Source: Planctomycetia bacterium
GTDB lineage: Bacteria; Planctomycetota; Phycisphaerae; Phycisphaerales; SM1A02
DNA: 57,945 nucleotides
Assembly (NCBI GenBank): GCA_005792145.1
Contig: SXSS01000049.1
Location: forward strand, 1-57,945
Direction of reading: 5' to 3'
Shown: positions 1 through 10,354 of the stretch, piece by piece
How the letters are laid out: every line of letters begins with the position of its first letter
Numbering within the stretch: the stretch's first letter is position 1
The notes under the pieces: model-generated
Database searches by the model: none
Told to the model about the DNA's origin: nothing
The model's input: only the letters and a program-made list of their open reading frames with translations
Made by a program: the position numbers and the translations under genes

Positions 1-221
1 AATATATGGACGCCTATGAATCGATGATCCAAACAACATCTTCGAAGGAATCTCCGTGGCATGTCATTCCCGCCGACAACAAGTGGTATACGCGCATCGT
101 CGTTTCTGGAATCATCATTGACACGCTTGCGTCTCTCAATCTGCACTATCCAAAAGTGGATGAGAAAAGATTGACCCAGTTGAAAGAAGTGCGTGCGACT
201 CTGATGTCAGAGAAGGAATAA
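1..221 (+). CDS. ppk2: Polyphosphate kinase 2 (PPK2) family protein, C-terminal fragment
   Basis: This is the end of a gene that begins before the window; the reading frame is open from base 3. About 72 residues are visible. The segment WHVIPADNKWYTR, followed by a hydrophobic helix and LNLHYP, matches the conserved C-terminus of PPK2 enzymes, where the PADNKW motif lies close to the phosphate-handling core. PPK2 proteins transfer phosphate between polyphosphate and nucleotides in the cytoplasm. The Walker A and lid motifs lie outside the window, so the subclass (NDP- or NMP-phosphorylating) cannot be decided here. The gene converges on the TPR gene downstream, and I see no terminator in the 49-base gap. 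Confidence 0.85.
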   Translation, partial: YMDAYESMIQTTSSKESPWHVIPADNKWYTRIVVSGIIIDTLASLNLHYPKVDEKRLTQLKEVRATLMSEKE

Positions 222-270
222 GTGGATTTGCAGAGTCAATCCAATCAGGTAACGCTCTTTCTCGGCGAAA

Positions 271-2094
271 CTATTTCCCCTCAATCTCATTCTTGAGGGT
301 CATCACAGCTTTGGCATTCGCGCCAGTCGCAGGTTCCTTGGCAAGCACCATTGCTTGCGCCTGCGAAATCAACTCGGTGGCCATCGCACTATCTCCTTGC
401 TTGTTTGCGATCCGTGCTCGAAGCGCAATTGCAACTGCCCGTTGCGCGTTGCCATCGGGTGCGGTGCGGGAGTACATATCAACCGCCGCCTGGGAATTCG
501 CCACAGCTTCATCCAACTCTCCCTGATCGAACATAACCCAGGCCAAACAATTCAGCGTGCGTGCGGTGCTTGCGTGATCTCCAGGATGAAGCCGTTTGCG
601 CATATCGAGTGCTCGAACAAGCAAAGATTCCGCGAGGTCGTTTCTTCCTTGCGCTTGCTCCACAAATGCGAGGCTTGTCAGTCCGCTGGCGATACTTGGA
701 TCGTCATACTTCAGGATCCTCTCCTTCATTGACAACGCCTGTCGAAAGTATCTTTCCGCCTCTGCAGATCGCCCAAGTGATTGAAGAACGCTTGCAAGAT
801 TGTTCATGCAATCCGCGACAAGCAAGTTGTCGCCTTGATGAAGATTCTTCTGCATTTCAACCGCCTTCACCAATATTTTTTCAGCTTGCTCATAGTTGCC
901 CAGAGATTGGTGGACGCCGGCAAGATTTGTCATTCCAGCGGCAATGTCGGGATGATCGCCTTGCACGAGGGCATATTTCATCGTGAGTGATTGCTCGAAC
1001 AAACGCTGAGCATCAGTCAAACGCCCACATTGATCATGAAGTTCTCCAAGCTCATGAAGTTCACGGGCGAGATTCCAATTGTTTCCAGCACGAAGACGCT
1101 TGAACATTGCGATTGCTTGCTCGCAGTGGGCTTGGGCCTCAACCCACTTCATTTGAGCGCGCTCGAGCTGCGCAAGATTGCTGAAAGCGGATGCGACAAC
1201 AAGTTGATCGCCGCTTGAAAGTCGTTGATACATCGCCAACGATTCTTGTGCGAAAGGTTCAGCACCTGCTAAATCACCAAGCAAAATTCGAACCCGTGAT
1301 GCATCGCCAATTGCGTCGGCAAGATCGGCACTGTCGCTCTTGTGAATCTTCCGCCGATACTGAAGGACATTATCCAAGATAGGTTTGGCCTGTGAGTATT
1401 CGCCGCCATTCATCAGAATCGTTGCAATCGTCGACTCAAGTTGCGCCTTTGCCTCAAGGTCGTCATCAAGTCCGCCATTTTTCAGCTCATCGAGCGCAGC
1501 TTTCATTACGCCATTCACAGTCGCATCGGATGGACCAACTGTTGCAGGTGCGAAGGAATGAAATGCACCTTCCATAAATTCACGAACGCGGTGGGAACGA
1601 GTGGTGATTGCAAGATCAGCAGACGAGTGACTTACGCCTTCTTGCGATTTCTTCTGTTGACTCATTGCATCTTCTGCGGACTTTGTAGCTTGGACAACTT
1701 GTTGCTCAGCAGCAGTTGCCCGCGAAGTCAGCAGTTCGATTTGCGCTTGCGCCGCAGTCGCACGGGACGAGGCTTGTTCAGCCAAGCGGACGGCTTCGGC
1801 GATACGAGCTTCGGATTGTGCAAGTTTTTCTTTTTGGACCAAAGACAGAGCCGCGCTTTCGGCAAGCGCAGACTTGAGAGATTCCTGAACATGTTCGAGA
1901 TCTGCGATTGCCGAATTGCGTTCGCTTTCGACGAGTTCTAACCGTGCGTGTATTCGCGAGTTCCATATTCCCAGCGTGACACCAACAATAATCAAGACCA
2001 GCACTGCGATTCCCCAAAGAATCGTTGGACGAATTGCGCCACGATGTCCTTGAGTTTGACGAGCAGGAATTGATTTGGAATTTACGTTCAGCAT
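271..2094 (-). CDS. Membrane-anchored coiled-coil and TPR protein, no kinase domain
   Basis: A 607-residue protein. Residues about 24-44 form one hydrophobic membrane segment (ILWGIAVLVLIIVGVTLGIW). Residues about 50-165 are rich in Ala, Glu, Gln and Ser with heptad-like spacing and look like a coiled coil. From about 180 to the end there are roughly eight TPR units of about 42 residues, of the kinesin-light-chain type, with repeated NLA and Y-x-x-A-E elements. The same arrangement of membrane segment plus TPRs forms the C-terminal half of the Ser/Thr kinase at 13656-16301, so this gene resembles that half without its kinase. The role is probably protein-protein interaction at the inner membrane; the partner is unknown. 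It follows the DUF3553 gene by 77 bases on the same strand. Confidence 0.75.
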   Translation of the reverse strand: MLNVNSKSIPARQTQGHRGAIRPTILWGIAVLVLIIVGVTLGIWNSRIHARLELVESERNSAIADLEHVQESLKSALAESAALSLVQKEKLAQSEARIAEAVRLAEQASSRATAAQAQIELLTSRATAAEQQVVQATKSAEDAMSQQKKSQEGVSHSSADLAITTRSHRVREFMEGAFHSFAPATVGPSDATVNGVMKAALDELKNGGLDDDLEAKAQLESTIATILMNGGEYSQAKPILDNVLQYRRKIHKSDSADLADAIGDASRVRILLGDLAGAEPFAQESLAMYQRLSSGDQLVVASAFSNLAQLERAQMKWVEAQAHCEQAIAMFKRLRAGNNWNLARELHELGELHDQCGRLTDAQRLFEQSLTMKYALVQGDHPDIAAGMTNLAGVHQSLGNYEQAEKILVKAVEMQKNLHQGDNLLVADCMNNLASVLQSLGRSAEAERYFRQALSMKERILKYDDPSIASGLTSLAFVEQAQGRNDLAESLLVRALDMRKRLHPGDHASTARTLNCLAWVMFDQGELDEAVANSQAAVDMYSRTAPDGNAQRAVAIALRARIANKQGDSAMATELISQAQAMVLAKEPATGANAKAVMTLKNEIEGK

Positions 2095-2171
2095 CTCAGC
2101 GACAAATACTATCGATAGAAGAAAATCACAGGAAGAGAAAGGAACGCAGGACTTGGGGAAAGATAATGTCG

Positions 2172-2804
2172 TTATTTCAACATTGCTTGTTGCCGACGCA
2201 CAGCCTTCACTGCAAGCGGTGGGGCGTTGAGAAGCGCTTGGTCAACGAGCGTCTTTTCGCGGCGAAATTCACCGAGCAATTTGAGTAGATGGGCATCAAG
2301 ATTGAACAACCACTTCTTATAGAGCTGCTCAAGTTCTTGGCGATTGAACCTTGACATGGGATCATCAAGTCCGCTTTGAGCAATGGACCATTCAACCAAG
2401 CGGGCTGGCGAACCGTCGAATCGATAGAGCTTGATCGTCACTTCCAATCTGCGCTTTGGATGCGCAAATGGATCGGTTGCTTCACTAGGCAAAGTTGTCA
2501 TCAGATCATTTGCGGATTGTTTGGAAATTGAACCAAGCCATCCGCCACCTTTGGCAACATCGAAATCCGTCACCGATGGTCGTGAATGAACGGCGCTGGA
2601 AAAACTTTGGTCATCAAGGATTTCTAGTGCAGCTGCGCTGGCAAGCAATGTTTTCTCGCCAATCGAAGGAAAACGAACCCACACCCTCAAGTCCGTGGAA
2701 TCGCCGCGCGTGACGACTTCGATCTTGGAGACGACACCGATCCCCCATTCAGGACGGGAAGGATGACGAACACGATCGCCCTTTTTGTACGTTGCTTCAA
2801 TCAT
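2172..2804 (-). CDS. DUF3553 domain protein
   Basis: A 210-residue soluble protein. The first 60 residues hold the DUF3553 signature, KKGDRVRHPSRPEWGIG followed by V-x-V-x-F and GEKTL, a small beta-barrel-like domain often seen in planctomycete and proteobacterial proteins. Comparable CarD/UvrD-like modules bind nucleic acid or polymerase, but no function is established for this family. The C-terminal 100 residues are charged and helical, with a Leu-rich stretch near 175-190, and I do not recognise them. There is no signal peptide or membrane segment. The gene is probably transcribed ahead of the TPR gene downstream and diverges from the ymdB-like gene. Confidence 0.65.
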   Translation of the reverse strand: MIEATYKKGDRVRHPSRPEWGIGVVSKIEVVTRGDSTDLRVWVRFPSIGEKTLLASAAALEILDDQSFSSAVHSRPSVTDFDVAKGGGWLGSISKQSANDLMTTLPSEATDPFAHPKRRLEVTIKLYRFDGSPARLVEWSIAQSGLDDPMSRFNRQELEQLYKKWLFNLDAHLLKLLGEFRREKTLVDQALLNAPPLAVKAVRRQQAMLK

Positions 2805-2866
2805 TCAGCGGCGTTCGCGCAACAACCAACTCGGTCATTATTCGCGACGCCATGTAGAGTATATCC

Positions 2867-3697
2867 ATGCACGGCGGAATTGTGACTGCTTTTTTTGGAG
2901 ATTGTGTTGGTCAACCCGGAAGGCGATCCCTTCAACATGCCATTCCAATTCTTCGCCAAACCTTCGCCCCACACGCAATTGTGATCAATGGCGAAAATCT
3001 GCGAAATGGCTCTGGAATCACGCCTGATTTGTATCGCGACCTTCGCAAGATGGGCGCCGATGCGGTCACTTTGGGAGATCACGCCTTTCGAGACCCTCGA
3101 ATCACTCCAGTCCTTGAAGATCCTGCAGAACCTATTTCTCGCCCTGCAAATCTTTCCTCCAAAGCGCCGGGTAAACGGTGGATTCGGATTCCCGCAACCC
3201 CCGAGCGCCCACGAGACATTTTTGTTGTCACAGTTTTGGGACGGGTCTTTATGTCATTGCATGCTGACGATCCGTTTGCAACTGTGGATGCGGTCCTCGC
3301 TGCACTTCCAGAAAAGTCGCCAATCGTGATCGTCGAGGCGCATATGGAAGCGACTTCGGAAAAAGCTGCGCTTGCCCATCACTTGGATGGTCGCGTCGCG
3401 GCAGTGATCGGAACGCACACGCATGTTCCTACCGCGGATGCTCGCATCTTGCCCGGCGGAACTGCCTTCATCACGGATGTGGGAATGTGCGGGCCGTATG
3501 CAAGCATCATCGGGCGAGACATCAAAGGCGTGTTGCGTGCGATGACGACTGGCGTGCACACCAATTTCGAAATGGGAGAGGGTGGCGAGCGTGCGTGCGG
3601 GTGCGTTGTCGAGATCGATCCAGTCGGCGGTCGAGCGATACGCATCGAGCGAATTGATATCACGATTGATCAGCAAGCACTGCCAACTCGCGGTTGA
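2867..3697 (+). CDS. ymdB: YmdB-family metallophosphoesterase
   Basis: A 276-residue protein of the TIGR00282/YmdB family, cytoplasmic di-metal phosphodiesterases that act on 2',3'-cyclic nucleotides; Bacillus YmdB affects RNA turnover and biofilm switching. The metal-site motifs appear in order: FFGDCVGQPGR (Asp12), NGEN (Glu43, Asn44), LGDH (Asp71, His72), EAHMEATSEK and GTHTHVPTAD. The block GTAFITDVGMCGPYASIIG near residue 205 is typical of the family. One metal ligand differs from the usual form: Asp71 replaces the Asn of GNH. Length is normal. The start at 2867 is chosen because GDxVG sits close to the N-terminus in homologues. It converges on the FUSC-like gene with a 28-base tail overlap. 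Confidence 0.85.
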   Translation: MHGGIVTAFFGDCVGQPGRRSLQHAIPILRQTFAPHAIVINGENLRNGSGITPDLYRDLRKMGADAVTLGDHAFRDPRITPVLEDPAEPISRPANLSSKAPGKRWIRIPATPERPRDIFVVTVLGRVFMSLHADDPFATVDAVLAALPEKSPIVIVEAHMEATSEKAALAHHLDGRVAAVIGTHTHVPTADARILPGGTAFITDVGMCGPYASIIGRDIKGVLRAMTTGVHTNFEMGEGGERACGCVVEIDPVGGRAIRIERIDITIDQQALPTRG

Positions 3698-5835
3698 TTG
3701 TGATTGGACTGACCGAGCGCGGAATCGCTGATAGAGATTGCAATCATTTCATTGATCACACTTCGTAAAGCTGGGATTTGACTATTCCCGCGCTGCAAGA
3801 ATAGTGTCCACGGAGTCGGCACATCTCCCGCAGCAGGCAAAGGAACAAAGTCCGTGTCAGGCTGGCAACGCAGAATGCGACAGCAGCGATCCAAGTTTTC
3901 GACATACGCGGTTGCAATTGGAAGGTTGCTGGTCAGAGTTTGGGCTTCGGCGGTCTTCGAATCCAAGAGCAGCAAGAATTCTGTGCACAGTTGATGCGTC
4001 AAAACTGCGGCACGCAAACGAGTATTGATGCCCGCGGTGGGGCAATAGGACTCGAACTGCGCATCGCTTTGAAGTTTCATAAATCGGGCAAATTCATCTT
4101 CGATTTTGATTTCCGCTAGGAGAATTTCTTTGCGAGTGACAACACCCTTTAAGCGAACGCGCATCACGCTTGCAACGCTTTGCAGCATCTCGGCAAGACT
4201 TCCTTGAAGTCCATCGACTGCTCGTGCTCGCCAGAGAAATCGGTACACGCAAAATGAAACGAATACACCCATTGTCACCGCAAGTGAAAAATTCATCGTT
4301 GGATACAAACTGATATCTGGTCCGAGCACCTGCAGGAGGGAAAAGTCAAAGACAATCATGATTTGAAGCGCGGGAACACTGACCCGTTGTGATCCATGCA
4401 TGCCATATCCGGCGCAGAACAGCACAGGTGCGAAAATCAGAAGGAAACCAGTCAGTGTTGTCACGACTGGTATCAAAAAAATGATCGTGAAAACTGCCAA
4501 CGAGTAACCGATCATGACACCGAGCATCCGAAGACTCCCGATCATGAGCGTGCCACCAAATGTTGCTTGCACCACCAACATGACTGTCTCGACGCATCCG
4601 ATTCCTTTGTCCCAATTCAATGTGATACAAACGAGAGCGCATATCAAAATTGAGGTCGCGCATTTTGCAGAGTGTTTCAACGCTTGGATATTTGGAATCA
4701 AAATACGCTGCCGAAAAAGATTCGGAAGACATCTTCGAATGTTTCCAAGGAGAACACTCGCAAAGTCTGGACGATGCACAAGGATCGTGAAAGTTCTTAA
4801 CGTGGCTACGGCAAGAGGCGCATCGAAAGCAAGATTGCTTATGGATCGAAAGGATGGATGATCGTTCTGTTTTCGTGCCGCTTCTTGAAGTCGCACAAGG
4901 GCTTCGTCGAGACCTGCGAAATGGGAGAGATGCTCGATCTTTTCAGTCAATCTGGACAAGAAAACATCGAGCGCCGTCAAAAGTTCGATGGCATCTGGAG
5001 TCGCTTCAAATTTATTGGAAGCAAATCGCTGTGCAGCAAGATAGATTCCCATACTCAACTGACGCTCAAATGCAAGAAATGTTTTCAGGTCAGGATGTTC
5101 GCGTTCATCGAAACCAGAATCTGTCTCGGCTTGATCGAGAAGTTGCAAATTTTCGATAATGTCAGCGCGATAATAATCTGGGAAGCGATTTGCGACATCG
5201 AATGGTTCCTTGTTCTGCATGTGATCAATCAGTGATCTGAGCAGGTTGTGTGATCGCCCAAGCGATTTCACGATGCGCTCTCGCAGAGTAATACTGGGAT
5301 GAGACGGCCAAAGAAAGATCGTCAGTAATGCCACAACACAAATCCCAACCAAGACCGACTTGTAAACCATAATTGCAATGTGCTCCGCGTTTTCCTTGTC
5401 AAAAAACGTCATGAAGTTGATGACAATAAAGGGATATCCCATGATGAAAATCGTGCCCCGATATCGGGTTGATCCCATGAAATACATGATCGCAACGATG
5501 TACAACCACAGAATGAAAAGCAGGAACCAAGGTTGTTGGATGAAAAGTGCGCCTAACGCCACCGCAGCTGCACAGCCAAATGTTGCCGCAAAAAGATTCA
5601 GTACAAATCGAGTCACCGAACCGGCGCCGCGAAGTTCTGAAACAATCAACAAAATACTCATCCCTGGATAGAGAATCTCGAAACGAAGCGTCATCTGAAT
5701 TGCAATGATCAGCATTCCACCGATGGCAATTCTTGCTGCGAATTGCCACCGTTCTTTGTCAGGTCGAAGATCCGATGAGATCAGCGACCAGAATGAAGGG
5801 GGGCAATTTGGAATCTCGGACGCTTTAGAATTCAT
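3670..5835 (-). CDS. FUSC-family (YccS-like) inner-membrane protein
   Basis: About 721 residues from the Met at 5835. The open frame extends further upstream to 5988, but those 51 residues are polar and not family-like. Two hydrophobic bundles, roughly residues 35-185 and 425-545, are each followed by a helical cytoplasmic region. This is the duplicated FUSC/YccS plan seen in aromatic-acid and fusaric-acid efflux proteins. The stretch MYFMGSTRYRGTIFIMGYPF lies at the end of the first bundle. The substrate cannot be read from the sequence, and no membrane-fusion or outer-membrane partner gene is nearby, so drug or acid efflux is a family-level guess. It diverges from the peroxiredoxin gene with a 184-base gap. 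Confidence 0.7.
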   Translation of the reverse strand: MNSKASEIPNCPPSFWSLISSDLRPDKERWQFAARIAIGGMLIIAIQMTLRFEILYPGMSILLIVSELRGAGSVTRFVLNLFAATFGCAAAVALGALFIQQPWFLLFILWLYIVAIMYFMGSTRYRGTIFIMGYPFIVINFMTFFDKENAEHIAIMVYKSVLVGICVVALLTIFLWPSHPSITLRERIVKSLGRSHNLLRSLIDHMQNKEPFDVANRFPDYYRADIIENLQLLDQAETDSGFDEREHPDLKTFLAFERQLSMGIYLAAQRFASNKFEATPDAIELLTALDVFLSRLTEKIEHLSHFAGLDEALVRLQEAARKQNDHPSFRSISNLAFDAPLAVATLRTFTILVHRPDFASVLLGNIRRCLPNLFRQRILIPNIQALKHSAKCATSILICALVCITLNWDKGIGCVETVMLVVQATFGGTLMIGSLRMLGVMIGYSLAVFTIIFLIPVVTTLTGFLLIFAPVLFCAGYGMHGSQRVSVPALQIMIVFDFSLLQVLGPDISLYPTMNFSLAVTMGVFVSFCVYRFLWRARAVDGLQGSLAEMLQSVASVMRVRLKGVVTRKEILLAEIKIEDEFARFMKLQSDAQFESYCPTAGINTRLRAAVLTHQLCTEFLLLLDSKTAEAQTLTSNLPIATAYVENLDRCCRILRCQPDTDFVPLPAAGDVPTPWTLFLQRGNSQIPALRSVINEMIAISISDSALGQSNHNQPRVGSAC

Positions 5836-6019
5836 AATTGAGAAATGTGATTCTGTCCGTGAACTGAAATCAATTCTAGCGAACGCACGGCGACTGACTT
5901 GTCGTGTCGATCGATATAAGAGGCAAAATTTGTGCAAGCAAAGATGTTTCGTGATATTGTCATCAAAAGCATCTCTGTTGGATGCCAATTCTTTTACCTA
6001 TTCGATATTGGAGAACGAG

Positions 6020-6487
6020 ATGCCATTGACTGTCGGATCAAAAGCCCCTGTGTTCACTCTTTCAAGCCAACCTGGTCAACCCGTTGATGTTGGCGCAATC
6101 ATCGGCCGAGAAATGGTCGTCTTGCTCTTCATCCCTTTGGCATTCAGCCCAATCTGCACAGCTGAAGTATGCCACTTTCGAGATCATTGGAATCATTGGG
6201 CTTCTCTTGGATGTAAGGTCTTCGCAATCAGCGTTGATTCGCCATTTACTGTTGCGAAATTCCGCGAGCTCGAGCGCATTCCATTTCCAGTCCTGAGCGA
6301 TTTCAACAAAGATGTCTCTCGCTTGTATGGCGCCCTACACGAAGATTTGATTGGGATGAAAGGCGTTTCTAAACGATCTGCGTTCGTCATCGATGCGAAG
6401 GGAATTGTAAAATATGCGTCAATCAGCGAGGACCCACGGGTTCAAGTGGACTTCACTGCGATCGAAAACGCAGTCAAGGCGTGCTGA
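6020..6487 (+). CDS. Peroxiredoxin, PrxQ/Bcp-like
   Basis: A 155-residue thiol peroxidase of the AhpC/TSA family that reduces hydrogen peroxide and organic peroxides in the cytoplasm. The active-site block PLAFSPICTAEVCHFRD gives a peroxidatic Cys46 and a second Cys51. The C-x4-C spacing is the hallmark of PrxQ/Bcp enzymes, which form an intramolecular disulfide; the PLAF wording is also like AhpE. Further motifs are AISVDSP and PFPVLSDFN. A GGAGA ribosome site lies just upstream of the ATG at 6020, which fits the domain start better than the longer open frame from 5705. The last 14 bases overlap the convergent hydantoinase gene. Confidence 0.88.
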   Translation: MPLTVGSKAPVFTLSSQPGQPVDVGAIIGREMVVLLFIPLAFSPICTAEVCHFRDHWNHWASLGCKVFAISVDSPFTVAKFRELERIPFPVLSDFNKDVSRLYGALHEDLIGMKGVSKRSAFVIDAKGIVKYASISEDPRVQVDFTAIENAVKAC

Positions 6488-9400
6488 TTTGCGAACCGAA
6501 GCCGCCGCCGCCTGGAGTTTCGATTTCGAATTGATCACCTGATTCCATTCGCGCGGCGATTATTCCAGCGACATCTTCAATGCGACCGTCCGCACGGATT
6601 ATTCGCTGTGAACCTTTCATTCCAGGCGCGCCGCCAGAAAGGCCATAGGGAGATTCGACTCGGTGCTGTGAAAGAAACGACAAGTCGACCCCTTCGAGAA
6701 ATCGAATTCGGCGAACGAGACCGTGACCACCTCGGTACTTTCCCGTGCCGCCAGAATTCAAGCGCACACGGAAAGCCTCCAGGCGAACTGGATATCTCCG
6801 CTCCAAAACTTCAGCATCTGTAATGCGCGTGTTGCTAATGTGCGTGTGCACGCCACTTTCACCATCGCCATCGCAAGTTGCACCCGCTCCGCCTGCGATC
6901 GTTTCATAAAAGCCAAATCGTGCATTTCCAAAAAGTAAATTATTGATCGTCCCTTGACTGCATGCCGCAAGATCAAAGCAGCGCCACAACAAATCGACAA
7001 GTCGCTGGCTTGTTTCAGTTTGTCCAATTGCGCACGCGGGGCAGGCTTCGGGAGATCCCGAAAAATCTGGGGACAAGATTGTGGCATTCGGAAGGGTAAT
7101 TTGCACGGGATCAAGAAGTCCCTCGTTGAGCGGGAATGCCGGGCCATCTGCGCCGAGAAACTGGCCAACCAAAACGCGAATGGAATACATCACCGCGGCC
7201 CTGGTGACTGAAGATGGCGCATTGAGATTGCGAGGGTGGGTGTTGGCGGTTGATGTGAAATCAATTTCCAGACGAGTGGGATTGGAACTTCGCTTCATTC
7301 GCACGCAGAGAATTGTTCCATCGTCGAGTCGCTCTTGCGAAATTGGAATGTCACTTGGGAGCAGTTCGATCGCATGCTCGGCCGCTCGACGAGCAGATTC
7401 TCGCAGACGATCACAAGTTGCGCGCAGAGATGCGATCGTGCATTCGCTCACAAGTCGACGCATACGCGTGACGGCAAGTTCGTTCGCAGCGACTTGGGCA
7501 CGAAGGTCCGCGAGATTGTCATCGATCAAGCGACTGGGCCATTGCCCACTGCGAAGTTGATTCTCGATTCGATCGAACCTCGCCGTGCCATCTTCCACAA
7601 TCACTGTTGGTTCGATCACGACGCCTTCCTGAGCAAGTGAGGTTGCATCAGGCGGCATCGATCCTGGACGCGACCCACCAATCTCCGCGTGATGCGCTCG
7701 ATTTGCCGCGAAACCAATCAATTCGCTGGATTCCGTGAAGATCGGCGTGATGACCGTCAAGTCTGGTAGATGCGAACCACCAAAGCGGGGATGATTGACG
7801 ACGACGACTTGTCCAGGCTTGAAATCATGCTCAATTTTCACGCTACGAATGCACGATCCAAGCGCGCCGAGATGAATGGGTATGTGCGGCGCATTGATGA
7901 CAAGAAATCCTTGCGAGTCCAACAAACCACATGAAAAATCAAGTCTGTCTTTGATGTTTGGAGAAACAGCTGTGCGCCGCAACTGCTCGCCCATATCAGT
8001 CGCAATCGAACCAAGCTGTGCTGCGAGAAGTTCGTGCGTATTTGCCGCAGTTGTGGTGACTTCGCTGACTCGATTGAAAATCATTGCGCCATTTGCATGA
8101 TGATGCGATGTCCAACCAGCAGCAACAAATGCAGTCGAGTCTCGACGCATAATGGTCGTTGGACCTTCAACGGGCTGATTGTTTTGCACGAAAGCGTCGC
8201 GTGTGAAAGCCGCGTTCGATCTCGATGCTTCAATGTGAAGTCGAATTCGTTCAACTTCGATCTTGCGATGTTGATCTGGATCAAAGCCATAAATCTCCCG
8301 AAAGCGCAACCGAAATCCTGCGGTCAATGATTCGACCAATGTGTTGCGCCTGCAATGAGGTGGGATTTCGACCTCGACGCTTTCATCATTTCCAGCCAAG
8401 CGCATCAACGCAATCTGGCGAGTGATCACGGTCGACGATTCTGAGATTCCCAAGAGACCCATTTCATTTCGCCCTCGATCTTGCAATTGCAGCAGTCGAT
8501 CCCAAAGCGGGGGATCGCAATCGCTCAGCGCACAAAGCACGAGTGAAGTCACTATGCGTTTGATTGGCGCACGAGAAATTCCACTTGCGCAAAGCAAACC
8601 TGCATCCGCTGGATAGACAACCGTACGAATTCCAAGCCGCTGCGCAACTGCGCAGGCGTGCAATCCGCCAGCGCCGCCAAATGCCACAAGTGCGTGATCG
8701 GCAGGATCGACTCCGCGTCGAACAGTCACCGCTCGAATTGCGCAAGCCATCGCCTCGTCTGCGATAGCGATAAAAGATTCAAGCATTTCCTGAATCGACA
8801 TCTTTCGGCGCGAATTGGCAATGTGTGCATGCAAGACATTGGCTTGTTCTTGTGCGGCATCGAGAGAAATTGGAATTGCAAACTGCGTACGATCGATGCG
8901 ACCGAGCAATACATTCGCATCGGTCAATGTCAGCGGTCCCCCCGTGCCATAACACGCGGGTCCGGGAGAAGCTCCCGCACTGCGTGGACCAACGCGCATC
9001 GCTTCGCCATCCCACCAAAGAATAGAACCGCCGCCCGCCGCAACACTTTCGACAGCAACGCACGCAGATGCAATCGACACTGGGCCCACAGTGGTTTCGT
9101 CGCGCATTTCTGGCGCGCCGTCGACTCGCGCAACATCTGCGCTCGTACCGCCCATATCAAGCGTGACACAGCGGTGAAACCCGCAGGCTGCGGCAATCGC
9201 CGCGGCACCCGCGACTCCGCCAGCGGGACCCGAAAGCAAACTTTCACGCGGTTGAAATGCGACAGCGGGAATCAAACCACCAGCGCTTGTCATCATCAGA
9301 ATTTCTGCGCCAGATGAAGAGTGTGCGATCGACTGAATAAATTCTCCCACTGGACCAGAGAGCGCAGCATCAACAACAGCGGCACGAGCGCGCGGCTCAA

Positions 9401-10316
9401 ATCGGCTGGTCGAACCGCATTGATGCGAGAATGAGATCCACGCAAATCCTTCCTCGCGCAAAATTTCGGCGACTTTCAATTCGTGCGCAACAGCGGATGC
9501 TCGAGTTGGATCGGAATGCAAGAGCGCAATCGCAGCCGTGCGTGATCCTTGACGAAATGCTTCTCGGGCGCGGGATCGCATGAGTTGCTCATCAAGCGGA
9601 CGAACATCCTTTCCATCGTGTGACAAGCGCGCCGGCACACCGACAGAGTTTCGTTCAATCGCTCGCATCTTGCTCGGCGCACGAGCAAAGATGTCGAGCC
9701 GCCGTTGATCGCCAATACTGAGAATGTCTTCAAGTCCTTCATTGACAAAGAGCGTCACTGGAGTCACTCGACCTTCAAGCAGCGCATTCGTTCCTCGAGT
9801 CGTTCCGATGCAAATCCTGCAGTCTGTTAGAGGAAGGGGATGTGGTCGACCAATCGCCAAGCGCACAGCGAGAAGTGGCGCTTCGAATGGCGCAATCAGA
9901 TCGACGAAGATTTCCTTGACAGCAGAATTGACATTCTCAAAAGCAGATTCTCGATCGATGGTCAATTCGAGCGTGCCTGATGTTAGACGCCGAGCAGAAA
10001 CGACTTGGCTCTCTTGGTGAGTTGACTTTGAAGAATCAAAGAGATTCGCAGCACCCGCAAGCCGAACTGCAAATCCACGAAAGAATGAATCAATGGTTTG
10101 ATCCGCCAAAGGCAAATCGATTTCAAGGGTAAGAATCAAAGAACGAATCGAGAGAAGTCGCCCACGAACCGCAGCAGTGCTCAAGACCTTTGCGCGAACG
10201 GTTTCTTGATCTCCAGACCGTGCGATGCAGTCCGTGAATGTGCCGCCGGTGTCAACGCCAATCTCCCAAACAAACGAAGAGTTGGACTTTTGTGCGATTG
10301 ACGATGCCACAGTCAT
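6474..10316 (-). CDS. 5-oxoprolinase / hydantoinase A-B fusion protein
   Basis: A 1280-residue single-chain enzyme. Residues about 17-215 are the HyuA N-terminal domain, starting with the ATP-binding [10 protein letters not shown]. Residues about 230-545 are the HyuA ATPase-like domain with LSGPAGGV and [13 protein letters not shown]. Residues about 758-1275 are the HyuB domain with [20 protein letters not shown] and [14 protein letters not shown]. The length and order match ATP-dependent 5-oxoprolinases, which open 5-oxo-L-proline to glutamate; split HyuA/HyuB hydantoinases are the alternative. Substrate choice between 5-oxoproline, hydantoin and related rings cannot be settled from motifs. 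It diverges from waaA with only 38 bases between starts, so the promoters must overlap. Confidence 0.87.
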   Translation of the reverse strand: MTVASSIAQKSNSSFVWEIGVDTGGTFTDCIARSGDQETVRAKVLSTAAVRGRLLSIRSLILTLEIDLPLADQTIDSFFRGFAVRLAGAANLFDSSKSTHQESQVVSARRLTSGTLELTIDRESAFENVNSAVKEIFVDLIAPFEAPLLAVRLAIGRPHPLPLTDCRICIGTTRGTNALLEGRVTPVTLFVNEGLEDILSIGDQRRLDIFARAPSKMRAIERNSVGVPARLSHDGKDVRPLDEQLMRSRAREAFRQGSRTAAIALLHSDPTRASAVAHELKVAEILREEGFAWISFSHQCGSTSRFEPRARAAVVDAALSGPVGEFIQSIAHSSSGAEILMMTSAGGLIPAVAFQPRESLLSGPAGGVAGAAAIAAACGFHRCVTLDMGGTSADVARVDGAPEMRDETTVGPVSIASACVAVESVAAGGGSILWWDGEAMRVGPRSAGASPGPACYGTGGPLTLTDANVLLGRIDRTQFAIPISLDAAQEQANVLHAHIANSRRKMSIQEMLESFIAIADEAMACAIRAVTVRRGVDPADHALVAFGGAGGLHACAVAQRLGIRTVVYPADAGLLCASGISRAPIKRIVTSLVLCALSDCDPPLWDRLLQLQDRGRNEMGLLGISESSTVITRQIALMRLAGNDESVEVEIPPHCRRNTLVESLTAGFRLRFREIYGFDPDQHRKIEVERIRLHIEASRSNAAFTRDAFVQNNQPVEGPTTIMRRDSTAFVAAGWTSHHHANGAMIFNRVSEVTTTAANTHELLAAQLGSIATDMGEQLRRTAVSPNIKDRLDFSCGLLDSQGFLVINAPHIPIHLGALGSCIRSVKIEHDFKPGQVVVVNHPRFGGSHLPDLTVITPIFTESSELIGFAANRAHHAEIGGSRPGSMPPDATSLAQEGVVIEPTVIVEDGTARFDRIENQLRSGQWPSRLIDDNLADLRAQVAANELAVTRMRRLVSECTIASLRATCDRLRESARRAAEHAIELLPSDIPISQERLDDGTILCVRMKRSSNPTRLEIDFTSTANTHPRNLNAPSSVTRAAVMYSIRVLVGQFLGADGPAFPLNEGLLDPVQITLPNATILSPDFSGSPEACPACAIGQTETSQRLVDLLWRCFDLAACSQGTINNLLFGNARFGFYETIAGGAGATCDGDGESGVHTHISNTRITDAEVLERRYPVRLEAFRVRLNSGGTGKYRGGHGLVRRIRFLEGVDLSFLSQHRVESPYGLSGGAPGMKGSQRIIRADGRIEDVAGIIAARMESGDQFEIETPGGGGFGSQISTP

Positions 10317-10354
10317 TGCATCGAGACTAGCGGGGTCGGATACTCTTGGGTTCT

